From contig NZ_KB905472.1 in the NCBI RefSeq assembly GCF_000382445.1, positions 1,553,766 through 1,617,765 of the forward strand: DNA of 64,000 nt. The letters run 5' to 3'. This document shows positions 9,723 through 19,439 of the stretch, one piece after another. Numbering within the stretch: the first letter of the stretch is position 1; the number at the start of each line of letters is the position of its first letter. This stretch comes from Phocaeicola massiliensis B84634 = Timone 84634 = DSM 17679 = JCM 13223. Lineage in GTDB: Bacteria > Bacteroidota > Bacteroidia > Bacteroidales > Bacteroidaceae. Position numbers and translations under genes: made by a program. The notes beneath the pieces were generated by a model. That model was given only the letters and a program-made list of their open reading frames with translations. It did no database searches and was not told the origin of the DNA.

Positions 9723-10172
9723 ATGTTATCATTAAACTTACCATCCTACGAAGCTAAAATAGTACAGCGCAACGGAAAAAATGTTATTTTCGATACGCTC
9801 CGAAAAAGATATGTCGCCCTTACCCCGGAAGAATGGGTAAGACAACATTTTGTTCATTTTCTGACGGATTATAAAGGTTATCCTAAAGGACTTCTTGCCA
9901 ATGAGATACAATTAAACTTGAACGGAACAAAGAAGCGTTGCGACACTGTCCTTTACGATAAGAATTTGAGTGCAAAGTTGATAGTGGAGTACAAAGCCCC
10001 CCATGTAGAAATAACACAAGCGGTATTCGACCAGATAACACGCTATAACATGGTATTGAAAGTGAAATATCTCATTGTGAGTAACGGTCTGAGTCACTAT
10101 TGCTGCCAAATCGACTATAACACGCAAAGTTACGTCTTCTTGCCCGAAATTCCATCTTACTCCCAACTGTAG
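9723..10172 (+). CDS. Stand-alone HsdR N-terminal-like (PD-(D/E)XK) domain protein
   Basis: The 149-residue protein looks like the isolated N-terminal nuclease domain of type I restriction subunits. It opens with TPEEWVRQHFVHFLT, then KKRCDTVLYD and LIVEYKAPHVEI, giving the spaced D ... E-x-K of the PD-(D/E)XK fold, and ends with VSNGLSHYCCQID. No helicase, methylase or specificity genes are nearby, so it is not part of a restriction system here. It diverges from the AMP nucleosidase-holA operon. The biochemical role is unknown; a DNA repair or processing nuclease is a guess. Confidence 0.75.
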   Translation: MLSLNLPSYEAKIVQRNGKNVIFDTLRKRYVALTPEEWVRQHFVHFLTDYKGYPKGLLANEIQLNLNGTKKRCDTVLYDKNLSAKLIVEYKAPHVEITQAVFDQITRYNMVLKVKYLIVSNGLSHYCCQIDYNTQSYVFLPEIPSYSQL

Positions 10173-10197
10173 CCGGGGGAAGATCGATATATAAAAT

Positions 10198-10254
10198 ACG
10201 GATTGCATAAAACATTACCGCCACATCAGTGACAGTAAGTTCTATGCAATCCGT
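10198..10254. terminator. Convergent bidirectional terminator
   Basis: Arms ACGGATTGCATA (10198-10209) and its exact complement (10243-10254) lie between the converging HsdR-N-like and zinc-ribbon genes. Confidence 0.6.
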
Positions 10255-10275
10255 TCGATATAAATAATAAATAAC

Positions 10276-11067
10276 TTATTTCTTGACAGACTCTAAATGC
10301 TGTTCCGATACTACACCGGCCAATTCAGGGTCAATCATGATACGACCACAATATTCGCAAACGATAATTTTCTTACGCATACGAATATCCAATTGCTTCT
10401 GAGGCGGAATCTTGTTAAAACAACCGCCACATGCATCGCGTTGTACATAAACAATACCCAAACCATTACGAGAGTTCTTACGGATACGTTTAAACGCCTG
10501 CAATAAACGAGGTTCTATAGTAGTTTCCAACACTTTAGCCTTTTCACGAAGCTTTTCTTCCTCCTGTTTTGTTTCAGAAACAATTTCTTCCAGTTCAGCC
10601 TTTTTCGCATCCAAGTCTTTCTTTCTTTCTTCCAAAGCTTCATTGCTTTGTGCGATTTCCTCATTCTTGGCCTTTTCGGTAGCTGTATATTCTTTAATAC
10701 GCTTTTCGCAGAGTTCAATTTCCAATGACTGGAATTCAATTTCTTTTGTCAGCACATCATATTCACGATTATTGCGTACATTGTCTTGCTGAGATTTATA
10801 TTTCTCTACAGAATTCTTAGCCGCTTCAATCTCAATCTTCTTTGTGGCAATATTTGATCTCAGCTCTTCTATTTCAGCTTTAATCTTTTCGATACGGGTA
10901 CTCAAACCTGCTACTTCATCTTCAAGGTCTTGTACTTCAAGAGGAAGTTCACCTCTCAGCGTCTTAATCTTATCGATTTCGGACACCATGGTCTGTAACT
11001 GGTATAAAGCTTTCAATTTCTCTTCTACCGTCAATTCACTCGGGTCTTTCTTTGCTTCTCTAGCCAT
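10276..11067 (-). CDS. Coiled-coil protein with C-terminal C4 zinc ribbon
   Basis: Residues about 10-190 are a long charged coiled coil of heptad-like E/K/L repeats. The C terminus has two CxxC pairs, CGGCFNKIPP and CEYCGRIM, as in the C4-type zinc ribbon (PF02591-like) family. Its start is 8 bases past the Nif3-like gene, a conserved pairing in several phyla, so the two are likely one operon. The family is suspected of binding nucleic acid or scaffolding Nif3; no enzymatic activity is expected. Confidence 0.85.
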   Translation of the reverse strand: MAREAKKDPSELTVEEKLKALYQLQTMVSEIDKIKTLRGELPLEVQDLEDEVAGLSTRIEKIKAEIEELRSNIATKKIEIEAAKNSVEKYKSQQDNVRNNREYDVLTKEIEFQSLEIELCEKRIKEYTATEKAKNEEIAQSNEALEERKKDLDAKKAELEEIVSETKQEEEKLREKAKVLETTIEPRLLQAFKRIRKNSRNGLGIVYVQRDACGGCFNKIPPQKQLDIRMRKKIIVCEYCGRIMIDPELAGVVSEQHLESVKK

Positions 11068-11075
11068 AGTTTTTC

Positions 11076-12167
11076 TTACAAATATTTAATGGGATTGGTG
11101 TTTACCCGCGTCATCTGGACTTCCAGTGCCGGAAACATTTCCCGTATGATTGAATAAAATATTTCTTTTGTATATTGTTCACTCTCATAATGTCCTATTT
11201 CAGCTATCAAAATATCATTCTCATAATTAAAATAGTCATGATACTTCACTTCACCGGTAATAAAAACATCTGCTTTACCAACCGCACGAGGCAACAAAAA
11301 CGCACCTGCACCACCACACAAAGCCACAGTCTGAATCAAACGTCCTGATAAACGGGTATGCTTCACACACCCCACTTCAAAAGTTTTCTTGATGTTTTTC
11401 AGAAACTCCAACTCTGTTTCAGGCTTCTTCAACTCTCCTATAACTCCGGCTCCTACCTGAGCCCAATCGTTTTTCAACGGATAGAAATCAAACGCAGGTT
11501 CCTCATAAGGATGAGCACCCAGCAAAGCTTTTACAACAGTCGCCTTTTTGAAATCAGGCAGAATTGTTTCGATGCGTATTTCGGACTCTTTATGCAATTC
11601 GCCTACCTCTCCACAAAATGGACTTGCCCCCTTCAAAGCACGGAACATCCCCTCACCTTCCACATTATAACTGCATGAATCATAATTACCTATGCATCCA
11701 CATCCTGCCTCCGCCAATGCATTTCTTACCTCATCAGCTTGTGCGCGAGGAACAAAAGTAACCAATTTCAGCAGACATTCCTGTTTCGGCTCAAGTATAC
11801 GAATATTCTCCAAACCGATTTTCTCCGCAATTTTGAAGTTCACCCCACCCGGCGCATTATCCAAATTGGTATGAGCCGAATAAATAGCAATATCGTTCCT
11901 GATAGCTTTCAGGATACAACGTTCCACATAATCTCGCCCCGTAATAGATTTATATCCTTTGAAAATAAGCGGATGATGTGACACAATAAGATTGTATCCT
12001 AACGTGACCGCTTCATCTACAACGGCTTCAGTAACGTCTAAACACAACAAAGCCCCTGTTGCTTCCGCTTCTGTCAGTCCGATTTGCAGTCCGGCATTAT
12101 CAAAACCGTCTTGCAAAGGCAGAGGCGCGAACCTTTCAAGGGCACCTATTACTTCTTTAATTTTCAT
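11076..12167 (-). CDS. Nif3-like dinuclear metal centre protein
   Basis: A 363-residue member of the Nif3/YqfO family: metal-binding residues lie in NLIVSHHPLIFKGYK, SAHTNLDNAPGGVN and, near the C terminus, EIGHYESE. Between the two halves is the PII-like insert (TFVPRAQADEVRNALAEAGCG) found in the longer bacterial members. The family is widely conserved; proposed roles include a GTP cyclohydrolase 1 type 2 activity, but function is uncertain. The frame extends to a TTG at 12191 inside the -7 box, so the ATG at 12167 is used. Confidence 0.9.
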   Translation of the reverse strand: MKIKEVIGALERFAPLPLQDGFDNAGLQIGLTEAEATGALLCLDVTEAVVDEAVTLGYNLIVSHHPLIFKGYKSITGRDYVERCILKAIRNDIAIYSAHTNLDNAPGGVNFKIAEKIGLENIRILEPKQECLLKLVTFVPRAQADEVRNALAEAGCGCIGNYDSCSYNVEGEGMFRALKGASPFCGEVGELHKESEIRIETILPDFKKATVVKALLGAHPYEEPAFDFYPLKNDWAQVGAGVIGELKKPETELEFLKNIKKTFEVGCVKHTRLSGRLIQTVALCGGAGAFLLPRAVGKADVFITGEVKYHDYFNYENDILIAEIGHYESEQYTKEIFYSIIREMFPALEVQMTRVNTNPIKYL

Positions 12168-12188
12168 TTCTTCGAGAAAATTTGAATG

Positions 12189-12196
12189 CAAAGATA
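12189..12196 (-). promoter_or_regulatory. -7 box for the Nif3-zinc ribbon operon
   Basis: Reads TATCTTTG on the minus strand, 22 bases before the ATG. Confidence 0.6.
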
Positions 12197-12369
12197 CATT
12201 TTTTCTTGATGAAACGAAAATAATCAGAAAGATTTTCTACTTTTATATCTTGTAGACTACTATGAAGGTTATTTCCTACATAAAGTAACTCCACCAAAAA
12301 GGCAACAGTAATAATAGAAATCTTCAAAACAAGTTTAATAGGACAATAAAGCCAATAAGGTGTACAAGA

Positions 12370-12663
12370 TTATTTTCTTTGTTTGATAAACTTATTCTTT
12401 AGAGCATAACGTTCATCTACAACGCAATTGGTAGGAAAAAAGGTGAGATAAAGACGCCACTCCCCTTCCTGAAAAGTAAATTTCCGCCCTGTAATCCCTT
12501 GCTGTATTTGTGTTATCTTCCCTTTGATAAACACTTCCAGTCCATCCAGTTCCGAACTTCCTTCACACATGATATCTGCGGTAATAAAAAAACCGGGAGT
12601 CTCCATTTCAGCTATTCTACGCCATATTTGTTCTTTGTCTGTCATTAAGATGATATTTGTCAA
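12370..12663 (-). CDS. Hypothetical protein after fetB
   Basis: A 97-residue soluble protein, or 91 residues if the start is the Met at TDKEQIW. It has no signal peptide or membrane segment and I do not recognise it. It begins 5 bases past the FetB-like permease and so is probably cotranscribed with fetA-fetB. The pattern EVFIKGKITQIQQG ... GEWRLYLTFFPTN suggests a small beta-rich fold. A role tied to the exporter is possible only by position. Confidence 0.6.
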   Translation of the reverse strand: MTNIILMTDKEQIWRRIAEMETPGFFITADIMCEGSSELDGLEVFIKGKITQIQQGITGRKFTFQEGEWRLYLTFFPTNCVVDERYALKNKFIKQRK

Positions 12664-12668
12664 ATACT

Positions 12669-13466
12669 CTATTTACGTTTTCCCTCTTTATGCACTTGCA
12701 ACAGGCGACCATAAGAATCAAAAGATTTTCGGGAAGCCAGCATAATGGTAATCATCAATGAGAGCATGGAAGAAGCAACAGTTATCACTACTATCATTAT
12801 CTGATATTTAATTGCTACATGAGGCGAACTGCCACCTAATATCTGTCCAATCATAGTCCCGGGAAGTGCCACTAACCCCGTTACAGCCATGTTAGCTATA
12901 CCGGGACTGAAGGCTTTTATTAAAGCCTGACGAATAAAAGGAGCAGTGGCCTCGCTACGAGTGGCACCGTTACCCAACAAGTAATAATAAAGTTGTTGCT
13001 CACGCTTCAAACCGGCATAGTAAGTATTGAGACCAATCACATTCACTCCCAACATATTACCCATGATAATACCAAATATCGGGATGAAATATTGAGCACT
13101 GAAAATGTTATCTAGTCTAAGCACGAAGCCTAGGAAATAAAGTCCTACCAACACCACTGTCACCAGAAAACCCACGGAAACGGGAATCATTAAAATATGA
13201 CGCTTCAAACGAGTACGGGTAACAGCTGTTTCAGCTGCAACGCCCACCATAATAATTACCCATAAGAAATTAATAAAAGGATTATTCCACTCAAACAGAA
13301 AGCGGAGATAGACACCGATAAAAAACAACTGAATGATCATTCGTACGGCACCAATTAGAATAGGTTTCAGTAATCCCGTTTTGAAACGCCACAAGAAGTA
13401 AACAGGTATCAGTAAAAGCAGTAATCCTACTCCCAAACTGGTGTAATCTATATCTATCGTTCCCAT
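12669..13466 (-). CDS. fetB: FetB-type ABC exporter permease
   Basis: A 265-residue polytopic membrane protein of the UPF0014/FetB family, with about seven hydrophobic segments, the signature TYYAGLKREQQLYYYLLGNGATRSEA split around residues 145-170, and ALPGTMIGQILGGSSP near 200. In E. coli the FetAB pair exports iron and raises oxidative-stress resistance; that substrate is inferred here. It follows the ATPase by 11 bases and is followed by a small hypothetical gene. Confidence 0.85.
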   Translation of the reverse strand: MGTIDIDYTSLGVGLLLLLIPVYFLWRFKTGLLKPILIGAVRMIIQLFFIGVYLRFLFEWNNPFINFLWVIIMVGVAAETAVTRTRLKRHILMIPVSVGFLVTVVLVGLYFLGFVLRLDNIFSAQYFIPIFGIIMGNMLGVNVIGLNTYYAGLKREQQLYYYLLGNGATRSEATAPFIRQALIKAFSPGIANMAVTGLVALPGTMIGQILGGSSPHVAIKYQIMIVVITVASSMLSLMITIMLASRKSFDSYGRLLQVHKEGKRK

Positions 13467-13477
13467 CCGTACACGTT

Positions 13478-14098
13478 TTATAAATTAAATATATGGTTGC
13501 AACCGGCAGCAAACTGCTTGTCGTGAGAAACTGCCAGAACAGTCATACCCTTACCGCACAGACTTCTAAAAAAATCTATCACGCGGTCGCAAGAGCTGGG
13601 ATCAAGCGCCGAAGTAGGTTCATCCACTATCAATATCGATTTATTGAGTACCTCGGTAACCGCCAGCATAATCCGTTGTCTCTGTCCACCCGACACCTCG
13701 TGCACACGCTTGTGATAAAGCTCTTCTTCCAAACCCAACAAGGCAAAATTATCCAACAAGCGTTCCATGCTAAAGCCTGTTTCCCGATTGGCTTTCAACT
13801 CAAAAGGCATACGCACCATATCACTTACCCATTCAGACGGCAAGGCAAGCTCTTGTGGAATCCATGCTATTTTCCGACGGACAAAATCGGCATTTCGAGG
13901 GGTCATCTCTACCCCATCTACTTTGATAACTCCTTCACTTATAGGCACAAATCCTAAGACAGCCTTCAATAACGAAGTCTTTCCACTACCCGAGTCACCG
14001 CAAACACAAACACTCTCACCCCGATTTACATGCAAGTTGAGATGCCTGAAAAGTAACAAGTCACCAAAGTTGATAGATATATTTTTTATTTCAATCAT
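13478..14098 (-). CDS. fetA: FetA-type ABC exporter ATP-binding protein
   Basis: The 206-residue ATPase has the Walker A GDSGSGKTS, Q-loop WIPQELALPSEW, signature VSGGQRQRI, Walker B SILIVDEPTSALD and the switch histidine in AVSHDK. It pairs with the FetB-type permease immediately downstream. Short length and pairing with a UPF0014 permease support FetA over the general lipoprotein or phosphate ATPases. The proS terminator just upstream suggests its own transcription start, but no -7 box fits the consensus well. Confidence 0.87.
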   Translation of the reverse strand: MIEIKNISINFGDLLLFRHLNLHVNRGESVCVCGDSGSGKTSLLKAVLGFVPISEGVIKVDGVEMTPRNADFVRRKIAWIPQELALPSEWVSDMVRMPFELKANRETGFSMERLLDNFALLGLEEELYHKRVHEVSGGQRQRIMLAVTEVLNKSILIVDEPTSALDPSSCDRVIDFFRSLCGKGMTVLAVSHDKQFAAGCNHIFNL

Positions 14099-14107
14099 TT
14101 CTCAAAG

Positions 14108-14149
14108 AATAAAGGTCGGGAGCATTCACTGCTGCCGACCTTCCTTATT
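14108..14149 (-). terminator. Terminator after proS
   Basis: Stem AAGGTCGG (14112-14119) with CCGACCTT (14135-14142), extended by flanking A/T pairs and an inner AGC/GCT pairing. It lies 15 bases past the proS stop. Confidence 0.75.
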
Positions 14150-14163
14150 TTAAGACTAAAAAA

Positions 14164-15654
14164 TCAATAAGCTCTAGCAAAGAGTACACGGCGAGCAGAT
14201 GGTTTACCGGTTACCATACATTTGCCCGGAGTAAGGCTTTCTTCGTCTGCATCAAAAGGCAGACAACGGATAGTTGCCTTTGTCTCTTCTTTTATGCGGT
14301 CTTCCGTCTCAGGAGTTCCATCCCAATGAGCCAAAATAAACCCGCCTTTTTCTATTTGTTCTTTAAACTCATCGTATGAGTCTACCTTTACGATATGGCT
14401 GTTACGATAGTTCAATGCTTTCTGATAAATATTGTTCTGAATTTCTTCCAACAGATTCTGTACGTATTCTTCAATACCATCGCATGAACGGGTTTCTTTT
14501 TCCAAAGTATCGCGGCGCATTACTTCCATCGTATTGTTTTCGAGGTCGCGTCCCCCCATTACCAAACGAACGGGTACACCTTTAAGTTCGTAATCGGCAA
14601 ATTTAAAGCCCGGACGCTTATTGTCGGCATTGTCATACTTCACAGAGATGCCCATGGCTTTCAGTTTCTTCACGATACCTTCTACCTTGGCATCAATCTT
14701 CTTCAGCATTTCATCATTCTTATAAATCGGAACGATAACTACCTGAATCGGAGCCAAATGCGGTGGTAATACCAAACCATTATCATCAGAGTGAGTCATA
14801 ATCAACGCACCCATCAAACGGGTAGATACCCCCCATGAAGTAGCCCAAACATAATCCAGTTTATTGTTCTTATCAACAAACTGAACATTAAATGCTTTTG
14901 CAAAGTTCTGTCCCAAGAAGTGGGATGTACCGCATTGCAATGCTTTTCCATCCTGCATCAAACCTTCAATGGTATAAGTATCAAGTGCACCGGCAAAACG
15001 TTCGTTAGCCGATTTCACACCCTTGACAACCGGAACTGCCATATATTTTTCTGCAAAATCACCATAAACATGCAGCATCTTTTGTGCTTCCGCTTCTGCT
15101 TCTTCACGAGTTGCATGAGCCGTATGACCTTCCTGCCACAAAAATTCTGCCGTGCGGAGGAACAAACGGGTACGCATTTCCCAGCGCATTACATTTGCCC
15201 ATTGATTACATAGAATGGGAAGGTCACGGTATGAATTAATCCAGTTCTTATATGTACTCCAAATAATAGTTTCCGAAGTAGGACGGATAATCAATTCTTC
15301 TTCCAACTTAGCAGCCGGGTCAACAATAACTCCTGAACCGTCTTCTGCATTCTTCAGACGATAGTGAGTCACTACTGCACATTCTTTGGCAAAGCCTTCT
15401 ACGTGTTCGGCTTCACGGCTAAGGTAGGATTTAGGAATCAGCAACGGGAAATAGGCGTTAACGTGACCTGTTTCTTTAAACATATCGTCCAACTGACGCT
15501 GCATCTTTTCCCAAATGGCGTATCCGTAAGGCTTAATAACCATACATCCGCGCACAGGTGATTGTTCGGCTAGATCCGCCTTTACCACCAAATCATTATA
15601 CCACTGAGAATAATTCTCGCTTCTTTTGGTAAGTTCTTTTAATTCTACTGCCAT
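14164..15654 (-). CDS. proS: Prolyl-tRNA synthetase (archaeal/eukaryotic type)
   Basis: The 496-residue class II synthetase charges tRNA-Pro. It begins with [19 protein letters not shown], characteristic of the short ProS type without the editing insert, and shows motif 2 ([22 protein letters not shown]) and motif 3 ([17 protein letters not shown] with the ATP-binding arginine in STRLMG). It ends in a terminal tyrosine after [10 protein letters not shown], a hallmark of the archaeal/eukaryotic-like form. It has its own promoter and terminator. Confidence 0.96.
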   Translation of the reverse strand: MAVELKELTKRSENYSQWYNDLVVKADLAEQSPVRGCMVIKPYGYAIWEKMQRQLDDMFKETGHVNAYFPLLIPKSYLSREAEHVEGFAKECAVVTHYRLKNAEDGSGVIVDPAAKLEEELIIRPTSETIIWSTYKNWINSYRDLPILCNQWANVMRWEMRTRLFLRTAEFLWQEGHTAHATREEAEAEAQKMLHVYGDFAEKYMAVPVVKGVKSANERFAGALDTYTIEGLMQDGKALQCGTSHFLGQNFAKAFNVQFVDKNNKLDYVWATSWGVSTRLMGALIMTHSDDNGLVLPPHLAPIQVVIVPIYKNDEMLKKIDAKVEGIVKKLKAMGISVKYDNADNKRPGFKFADYELKGVPVRLVMGGRDLENNTMEVMRRDTLEKETRSCDGIEEYVQNLLEEIQNNIYQKALNYRNSHIVKVDSYDEFKEQIEKGGFILAHWDGTPETEDRIKEETKATIRCLPFDADEESLTPGKCMVTGKPSARRVLFARAY

Positions 15655-15692
15655 TGCTATATTGTTATTTTTACAATCCTTTTTAGAGTCTG

Positions 15693-15700
15693 CAAAAGTA
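15693..15700 (-). promoter_or_regulatory. -7 box for proS
   Basis: Reads TACTTTTG on the minus strand, 39 bases before the ATG. Confidence 0.6.
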
Positions 15701-15741
15701 GTAAAAAAGCATGGGAAAGTACCAATGATTTCCCAAAAATA

Positions 15742-16893
15742 TTATTGATAACGGTAATACCACCAATAGGTATCGCCAAATTCGCGTCGCATACGGTTCT
15801 TCTGCTCTACCGGTGAAGTATATTCCTTTTGAAGTTTATCAAACTCTTGCAGGCGTTGTATCATCAGCGTATCATTTAGAACACGCGGATAAGCGGGGTG
15901 TGATTGCTTGTAAAGCATAATCGCCTCGCGGTAATAACGGGGTAATGTATCTTGCTCAAAAAAGCTGTCTTCCACGACAGAAGCAAATTTATCAAGCTTC
16001 TTATCAAGTAGCAGAGCACTCAGATAGTAGTCCAAAGCGGTATGTTTCCCTACTTCATCCCGACAAATACGGGCAAGGAAATCGGTCGTACTTTCTGCCG
16101 TATAAGGTTTAGCTCCCAGATAATTGTACAAACTGTCTGCATCCAATCGCAAGGTGCCCTGCGAAGACGAAGAAAACAGCAAACCATCCGAACCGTAGTA
16201 TTGAGGATACTCAAACAAGTGCTCGCCCATCGTTCCCTCACGCGACAAGGCATATGCCCGAAGCACGGTAAGCGTACGGCTTGGGTCCAAAGATTCGTAT
16301 CCCACTTTGCGTGCAGCTTTATAATCTTTCTCTCGGATGGCATTCTCTATAGCCAACTCATGATGAAAGTTAATATCCGAATTGCCGATACACGCCGTCA
16401 TCAGACACAGTATCAGCAAAATAGCTAAATTAGAGTTGATCAGCCCAATTACAGAACTTTCATGATCCAGCCAATGACGAAATATTCGCCGAAGCACAAA
16501 CACAACTCCGACATACATAATAAGTAAAAGAGGTAACAGCCATAACCATTTATCCGCAAAGTTTCCACCATGATAAAGAGAACGGTTCACATCCGTCAGC
16601 ACTCCCAACAATAGACAGGAAGGGAAATATGAAAGTGACCTTACCGAACCTTTCAACCCCAACAAGCCATTTATCCCCCATCTGAATATTAATAAGACAA
16701 GTGTAATGATAATGGCTCCCGCCAAAGGCGAATAATGAGTCTTTCCCTGAGACAACGAATAGTGTAATGCCCCCAATACATCACCCTGAAACAGGTAAAG
16801 ATAGATGAAACTGAAAGCAGAGAAAAGAAGACCGCACGCACCCGTGAGGATGCGAACGGCTCTTTTATAGGACAAATTGGTATTGCTACTCAT
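15742..16893 (-). CDS. Polytopic membrane protein with soluble C-terminal half (DUF6057-like)
   Basis: Residues 1-175 hold about five or six membrane segments (FSAFSFIYLYLF, AIIITLVLLIFRW, LWLLPLLLIMYVGVVFVL, LAILLILCLMTACIG). The C-terminal 200 residues are soluble and helical, resembling tetratricopeptide-like repeats (KDYKAARKVGYE, TALDYYLSALLLDKK). I recall this arrangement as a Bacteroidetes family of unknown function. It begins 6 bases past glgB and is likely its operon partner, but a glycogen role is not demonstrated. Confidence 0.65.
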   Translation of the reverse strand: MSSNTNLSYKRAVRILTGACGLLFSAFSFIYLYLFQGDVLGALHYSLSQGKTHYSPLAGAIIITLVLLIFRWGINGLLGLKGSVRSLSYFPSCLLLGVLTDVNRSLYHGGNFADKWLWLLPLLLIMYVGVVFVLRRIFRHWLDHESSVIGLINSNLAILLILCLMTACIGNSDINFHHELAIENAIREKDYKAARKVGYESLDPSRTLTVLRAYALSREGTMGEHLFEYPQYYGSDGLLFSSSSQGTLRLDADSLYNYLGAKPYTAESTTDFLARICRDEVGKHTALDYYLSALLLDKKLDKFASVVEDSFFEQDTLPRYYREAIMLYKQSHPAYPRVLNDTLMIQRLQEFDKLQKEYTSPVEQKNRMRREFGDTYWWYYRYQ

Positions 16894-16899
16894 ATAAAA

Positions 16900-18927
16900 T
16901 TATTCTTTCACTTTTTTCAAAACCACTGCTGAACGAGCCGGAATATACAGTTTCAACCATTCTTTTCCTTCTCTTTTATAAAGAGGATCAAAGTTGGTCA
17001 GATGTCGTATGCTATCGTCTGCCAAGCCAAAACCTCCAAATTCTTTTGCATCGGTATTGAGAACAACCTCGTATGCTCCGTAAGGAACCAAAAAACCATA
17101 GTCTGTAAACGACCGAGTCGGATTGAAATTGAAAACGAAGATATTATTCTTACGACGGTATGCCAATACCTGGTCACTGTCATTATGCCATACTTCAATC
17201 ACCGGAGTATCCTGTATATTCTTCATCTCTCTGAGGGTATGTATCATAGCCGAATCAAAATCACCCAAATAATGGTAACACAGGTTTTTATTGTCTACCA
17301 AGTTCCATTGGCGACGTGCATATTTATGCGACCATCCATTACCTTCGCGCGGAAAATCAATCCATTCAGGATGGCCGAACTCATTACCCATAAAGTTCAG
17401 ATAACCGCCGTTAATGGTAGATGCTGTTAATAAACGGATCATCTTATGCAGAGCAATACCGCGATGTACGTTATAATTCTCGTCTCCTTTCTGGAAATGC
17501 CAATACATATCAGCATCTATCAGGCGGAATATAATTGTCTTGTCTCCTACTAAAGCCTGATCATGACTTTCGGCATACGAAATGGTTTTCTCGTCCTTGC
17601 GGCGGTTGGTCACTTCCCAAAACATACTGCTCGGTTTCCAATCTTCGTCTATTTTTTCTTTGATTGTCTTAATCCAATAATCAGGAATATTCATAGCCAT
17701 ACGGTAGTCGAAACCATATCCTCCGTCTTGGTAAGGTGCAGCCAGCCCCGGCATGCCCGATACTTCTTCTGCAATAGTGATAGCTTTAGAATTCACCTGA
17801 TGAATCAGCTTATTGGCCAATGTAAGGTAACAAATTGCATTATCGTCCTGATTGCCATTAAAATAATCACCATAATTACAGAATGCTTCACCTAAACCGT
17901 GGCTATAATACAGCATGGAAGTCACACCATCAAAACGGAAACCATCGAAATGAAACTCTTCCAGCCAATATTTACAGTTGGACAATAAGAAGTGTATCAC
18001 TTCATTCTTACCATAATCAAAGCACAATGAATCCCATGCCGGATGCTCACGACGCACACCGGGATAAAAGTATTGATTCGGATCTCCGGCAAAGTTGCCC
18101 AATCCTTCTACTTCATTCTTAACTGCATGAGAATGAACTATATCCATAATAACGGCTATACCCATTCTGTGAGCAGTATCAATCAGTTCTTTCAATTCCT
18201 CGGGAGTACCAAAACGAGAAGACGGAGCAAAGAAACTGGATACATGATAGCCGAAACTTCCATAGTAAGGATGTTCCTGAATGGCCATAATCTGAATACA
18301 ATTATAACCGTCGGCTGCCACTCTTGGTAATATCTTCTCACGGAACTCATTATAAGTACCTACTTTCTCTTCATTTTGGGCCATACCAATGTGACATTCA
18401 TAAATCATCAATGGATCTATTTTGGCACGGAATACTTTTTTTCTGAATTTATAAGGTTTTTCCGGTGCCCAAACCTGAGCACTGAATATCTTTGTCTGTT
18501 CGTCCTGAACAACACGAGTTGCCCATGCAGGAATCCGCTCACCTTCACCACCGTTCCAACGGACTTTCAATTTATACAAATCACCATGCTTTACAGCATT
18601 AGGATTGAGTTCCACTTCCCACACTCCGGGAGAATTCTTCACGCGATACATCCGATAATCGCCATTCTCTTTCCAACCATTGAAATCTCCAATAATATAG
18701 ATTTCTTTCGCATTCGGTGCCCATTCACGGAACACCCATCCTCTTTTAGTACGGTGCAGACCAAAATAAAGATAACCGGTTGCAAAGTCAGAAAGTGTTG
18801 ATTTGCCGTTTGTCAGTTCAAGTTCTTTGTCGATTGCATGCTGATGACGTCCTTCAATGGCAGCCGAATAAGGCTCCAGCCATGGATCACTTTCAATAAT
18901 TCCTAATTTGGGAGTTGTATTTTCCAT
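16900..18927 (-). CDS. glgB: 1,4-alpha-glucan branching enzyme (eukaryotic-like)
   Basis: The enzyme introduces alpha-1,6 branches into glycogen. The 675-residue protein has an N-terminal CBM48 domain (WVFREWAPNAKEIYIIGDFNGW), then the GH13 barrel with MDIVHSH, the nucleophile in GFRFDGVTS (D333), the acid/base in TIAEEVSG (E387) and SYAESHDQ. NDWLEPY-like N terminus and overall layout match the eukaryotic-type subfamily rather than E. coli GlgB. Nine extra upstream codons to 18954 are open, but the start at MENTTPK gives the family-like N terminus. It lies between the YhcH-like gene and the DUF6057-like gene. Confidence 0.93.
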   Translation of the reverse strand: MENTTPKLGIIESDPWLEPYSAAIEGRHQHAIDKELELTNGKSTLSDFATGYLYFGLHRTKRGWVFREWAPNAKEIYIIGDFNGWKENGDYRMYRVKNSPGVWEVELNPNAVKHGDLYKLKVRWNGGEGERIPAWATRVVQDEQTKIFSAQVWAPEKPYKFRKKVFRAKIDPLMIYECHIGMAQNEEKVGTYNEFREKILPRVAADGYNCIQIMAIQEHPYYGSFGYHVSSFFAPSSRFGTPEELKELIDTAHRMGIAVIMDIVHSHAVKNEVEGLGNFAGDPNQYFYPGVRREHPAWDSLCFDYGKNEVIHFLLSNCKYWLEEFHFDGFRFDGVTSMLYYSHGLGEAFCNYGDYFNGNQDDNAICYLTLANKLIHQVNSKAITIAEEVSGMPGLAAPYQDGGYGFDYRMAMNIPDYWIKTIKEKIDEDWKPSSMFWEVTNRRKDEKTISYAESHDQALVGDKTIIFRLIDADMYWHFQKGDENYNVHRGIALHKMIRLLTASTINGGYLNFMGNEFGHPEWIDFPREGNGWSHKYARRQWNLVDNKNLCYHYLGDFDSAMIHTLREMKNIQDTPVIEVWHNDSDQVLAYRRKNNIFVFNFNPTRSFTDYGFLVPYGAYEVVLNTDAKEFGGFGLADDSIRHLTNFDPLYKREGKEWLKLYIPARSAVVLKKVKE

Positions 18928-18964
18928 AATATGATAATTAATACTGTTAGTCATTTCCTTTATT

Positions 18965-19405
18965 TTACACCAATACTTTTACGATTACTTTTTTCACGCC
19001 ATCCGGTGTGACCCCCGGAGCATGCGCGTCTTGAGGAAAGAAGATTACAAACATTTCCGGCTTTACAGGAATGTAGCTTTCAGCCAGCCCATGGTAAAAA
19101 GAAATATCTTTATCAGCATTATATTCAGCCTCAGGCAGATCCTCACGAGGAGTATATCCCATCACTTCTACTCCTGACAAAGGTATCTGTATATCAATAA
19201 AACGATTATGCGTTTCTAATTTAGCTTCTTCTTTAGTCTTGGGGTTGGTCTGCGAAAAGTTAACCACCAGGTCATCACCCTGCAGTTTTATTTTTCCCAA
19301 TTCCTGAGCATTCAGATCGGTTGTCTTCAAAAACTTGATTGCCTCTGCAAACAATGGATTTAATGAAGCATACTTTTCCAGATTTTCAAATTTATCTACT
19401 ACCAT
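18965..19405 (-). CDS. YhcH/YjgK/YiaL family protein
   Basis: A 146-residue cupin-like protein of the DUF386 family. Diagnostic segments are NRFIDIQIPLSGVEVMGY and, near the C terminus, MFVIFFPQDAHAPGV with histidines suited to metal binding. Members have been linked to sugar or sialic acid catabolism and biofilm control (YhcH, TabA), but the exact reaction is not fixed. It is the second gene of a run that continues into glgB. Confidence 0.85.
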   Translation of the reverse strand: MVVDKFENLEKYASLNPLFAEAIKFLKTTDLNAQELGKIKLQGDDLVVNFSQTNPKTKEEAKLETHNRFIDIQIPLSGVEVMGYTPREDLPEAEYNADKDISFYHGLAESYIPVKPEMFVIFFPQDAHAPGVTPDGVKKVIVKVLV

Positions 19406-19439
19406 AATTTTATATTTAAATGGTTAATGTTACTTTCTA

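Noticed and set aside
9723..10172. Remnant of a type I restriction locus
   Set aside because: The frame is intact with its own promoter and terminator, and no helicase, methylase or specificity remnants surround it.
12192..12369. Possible small gene upstream of the Nif3-like promoter
   Set aside because: No frame with start, promoter and protein-like composition was found; the gap seems to be plain intergenic DNA.
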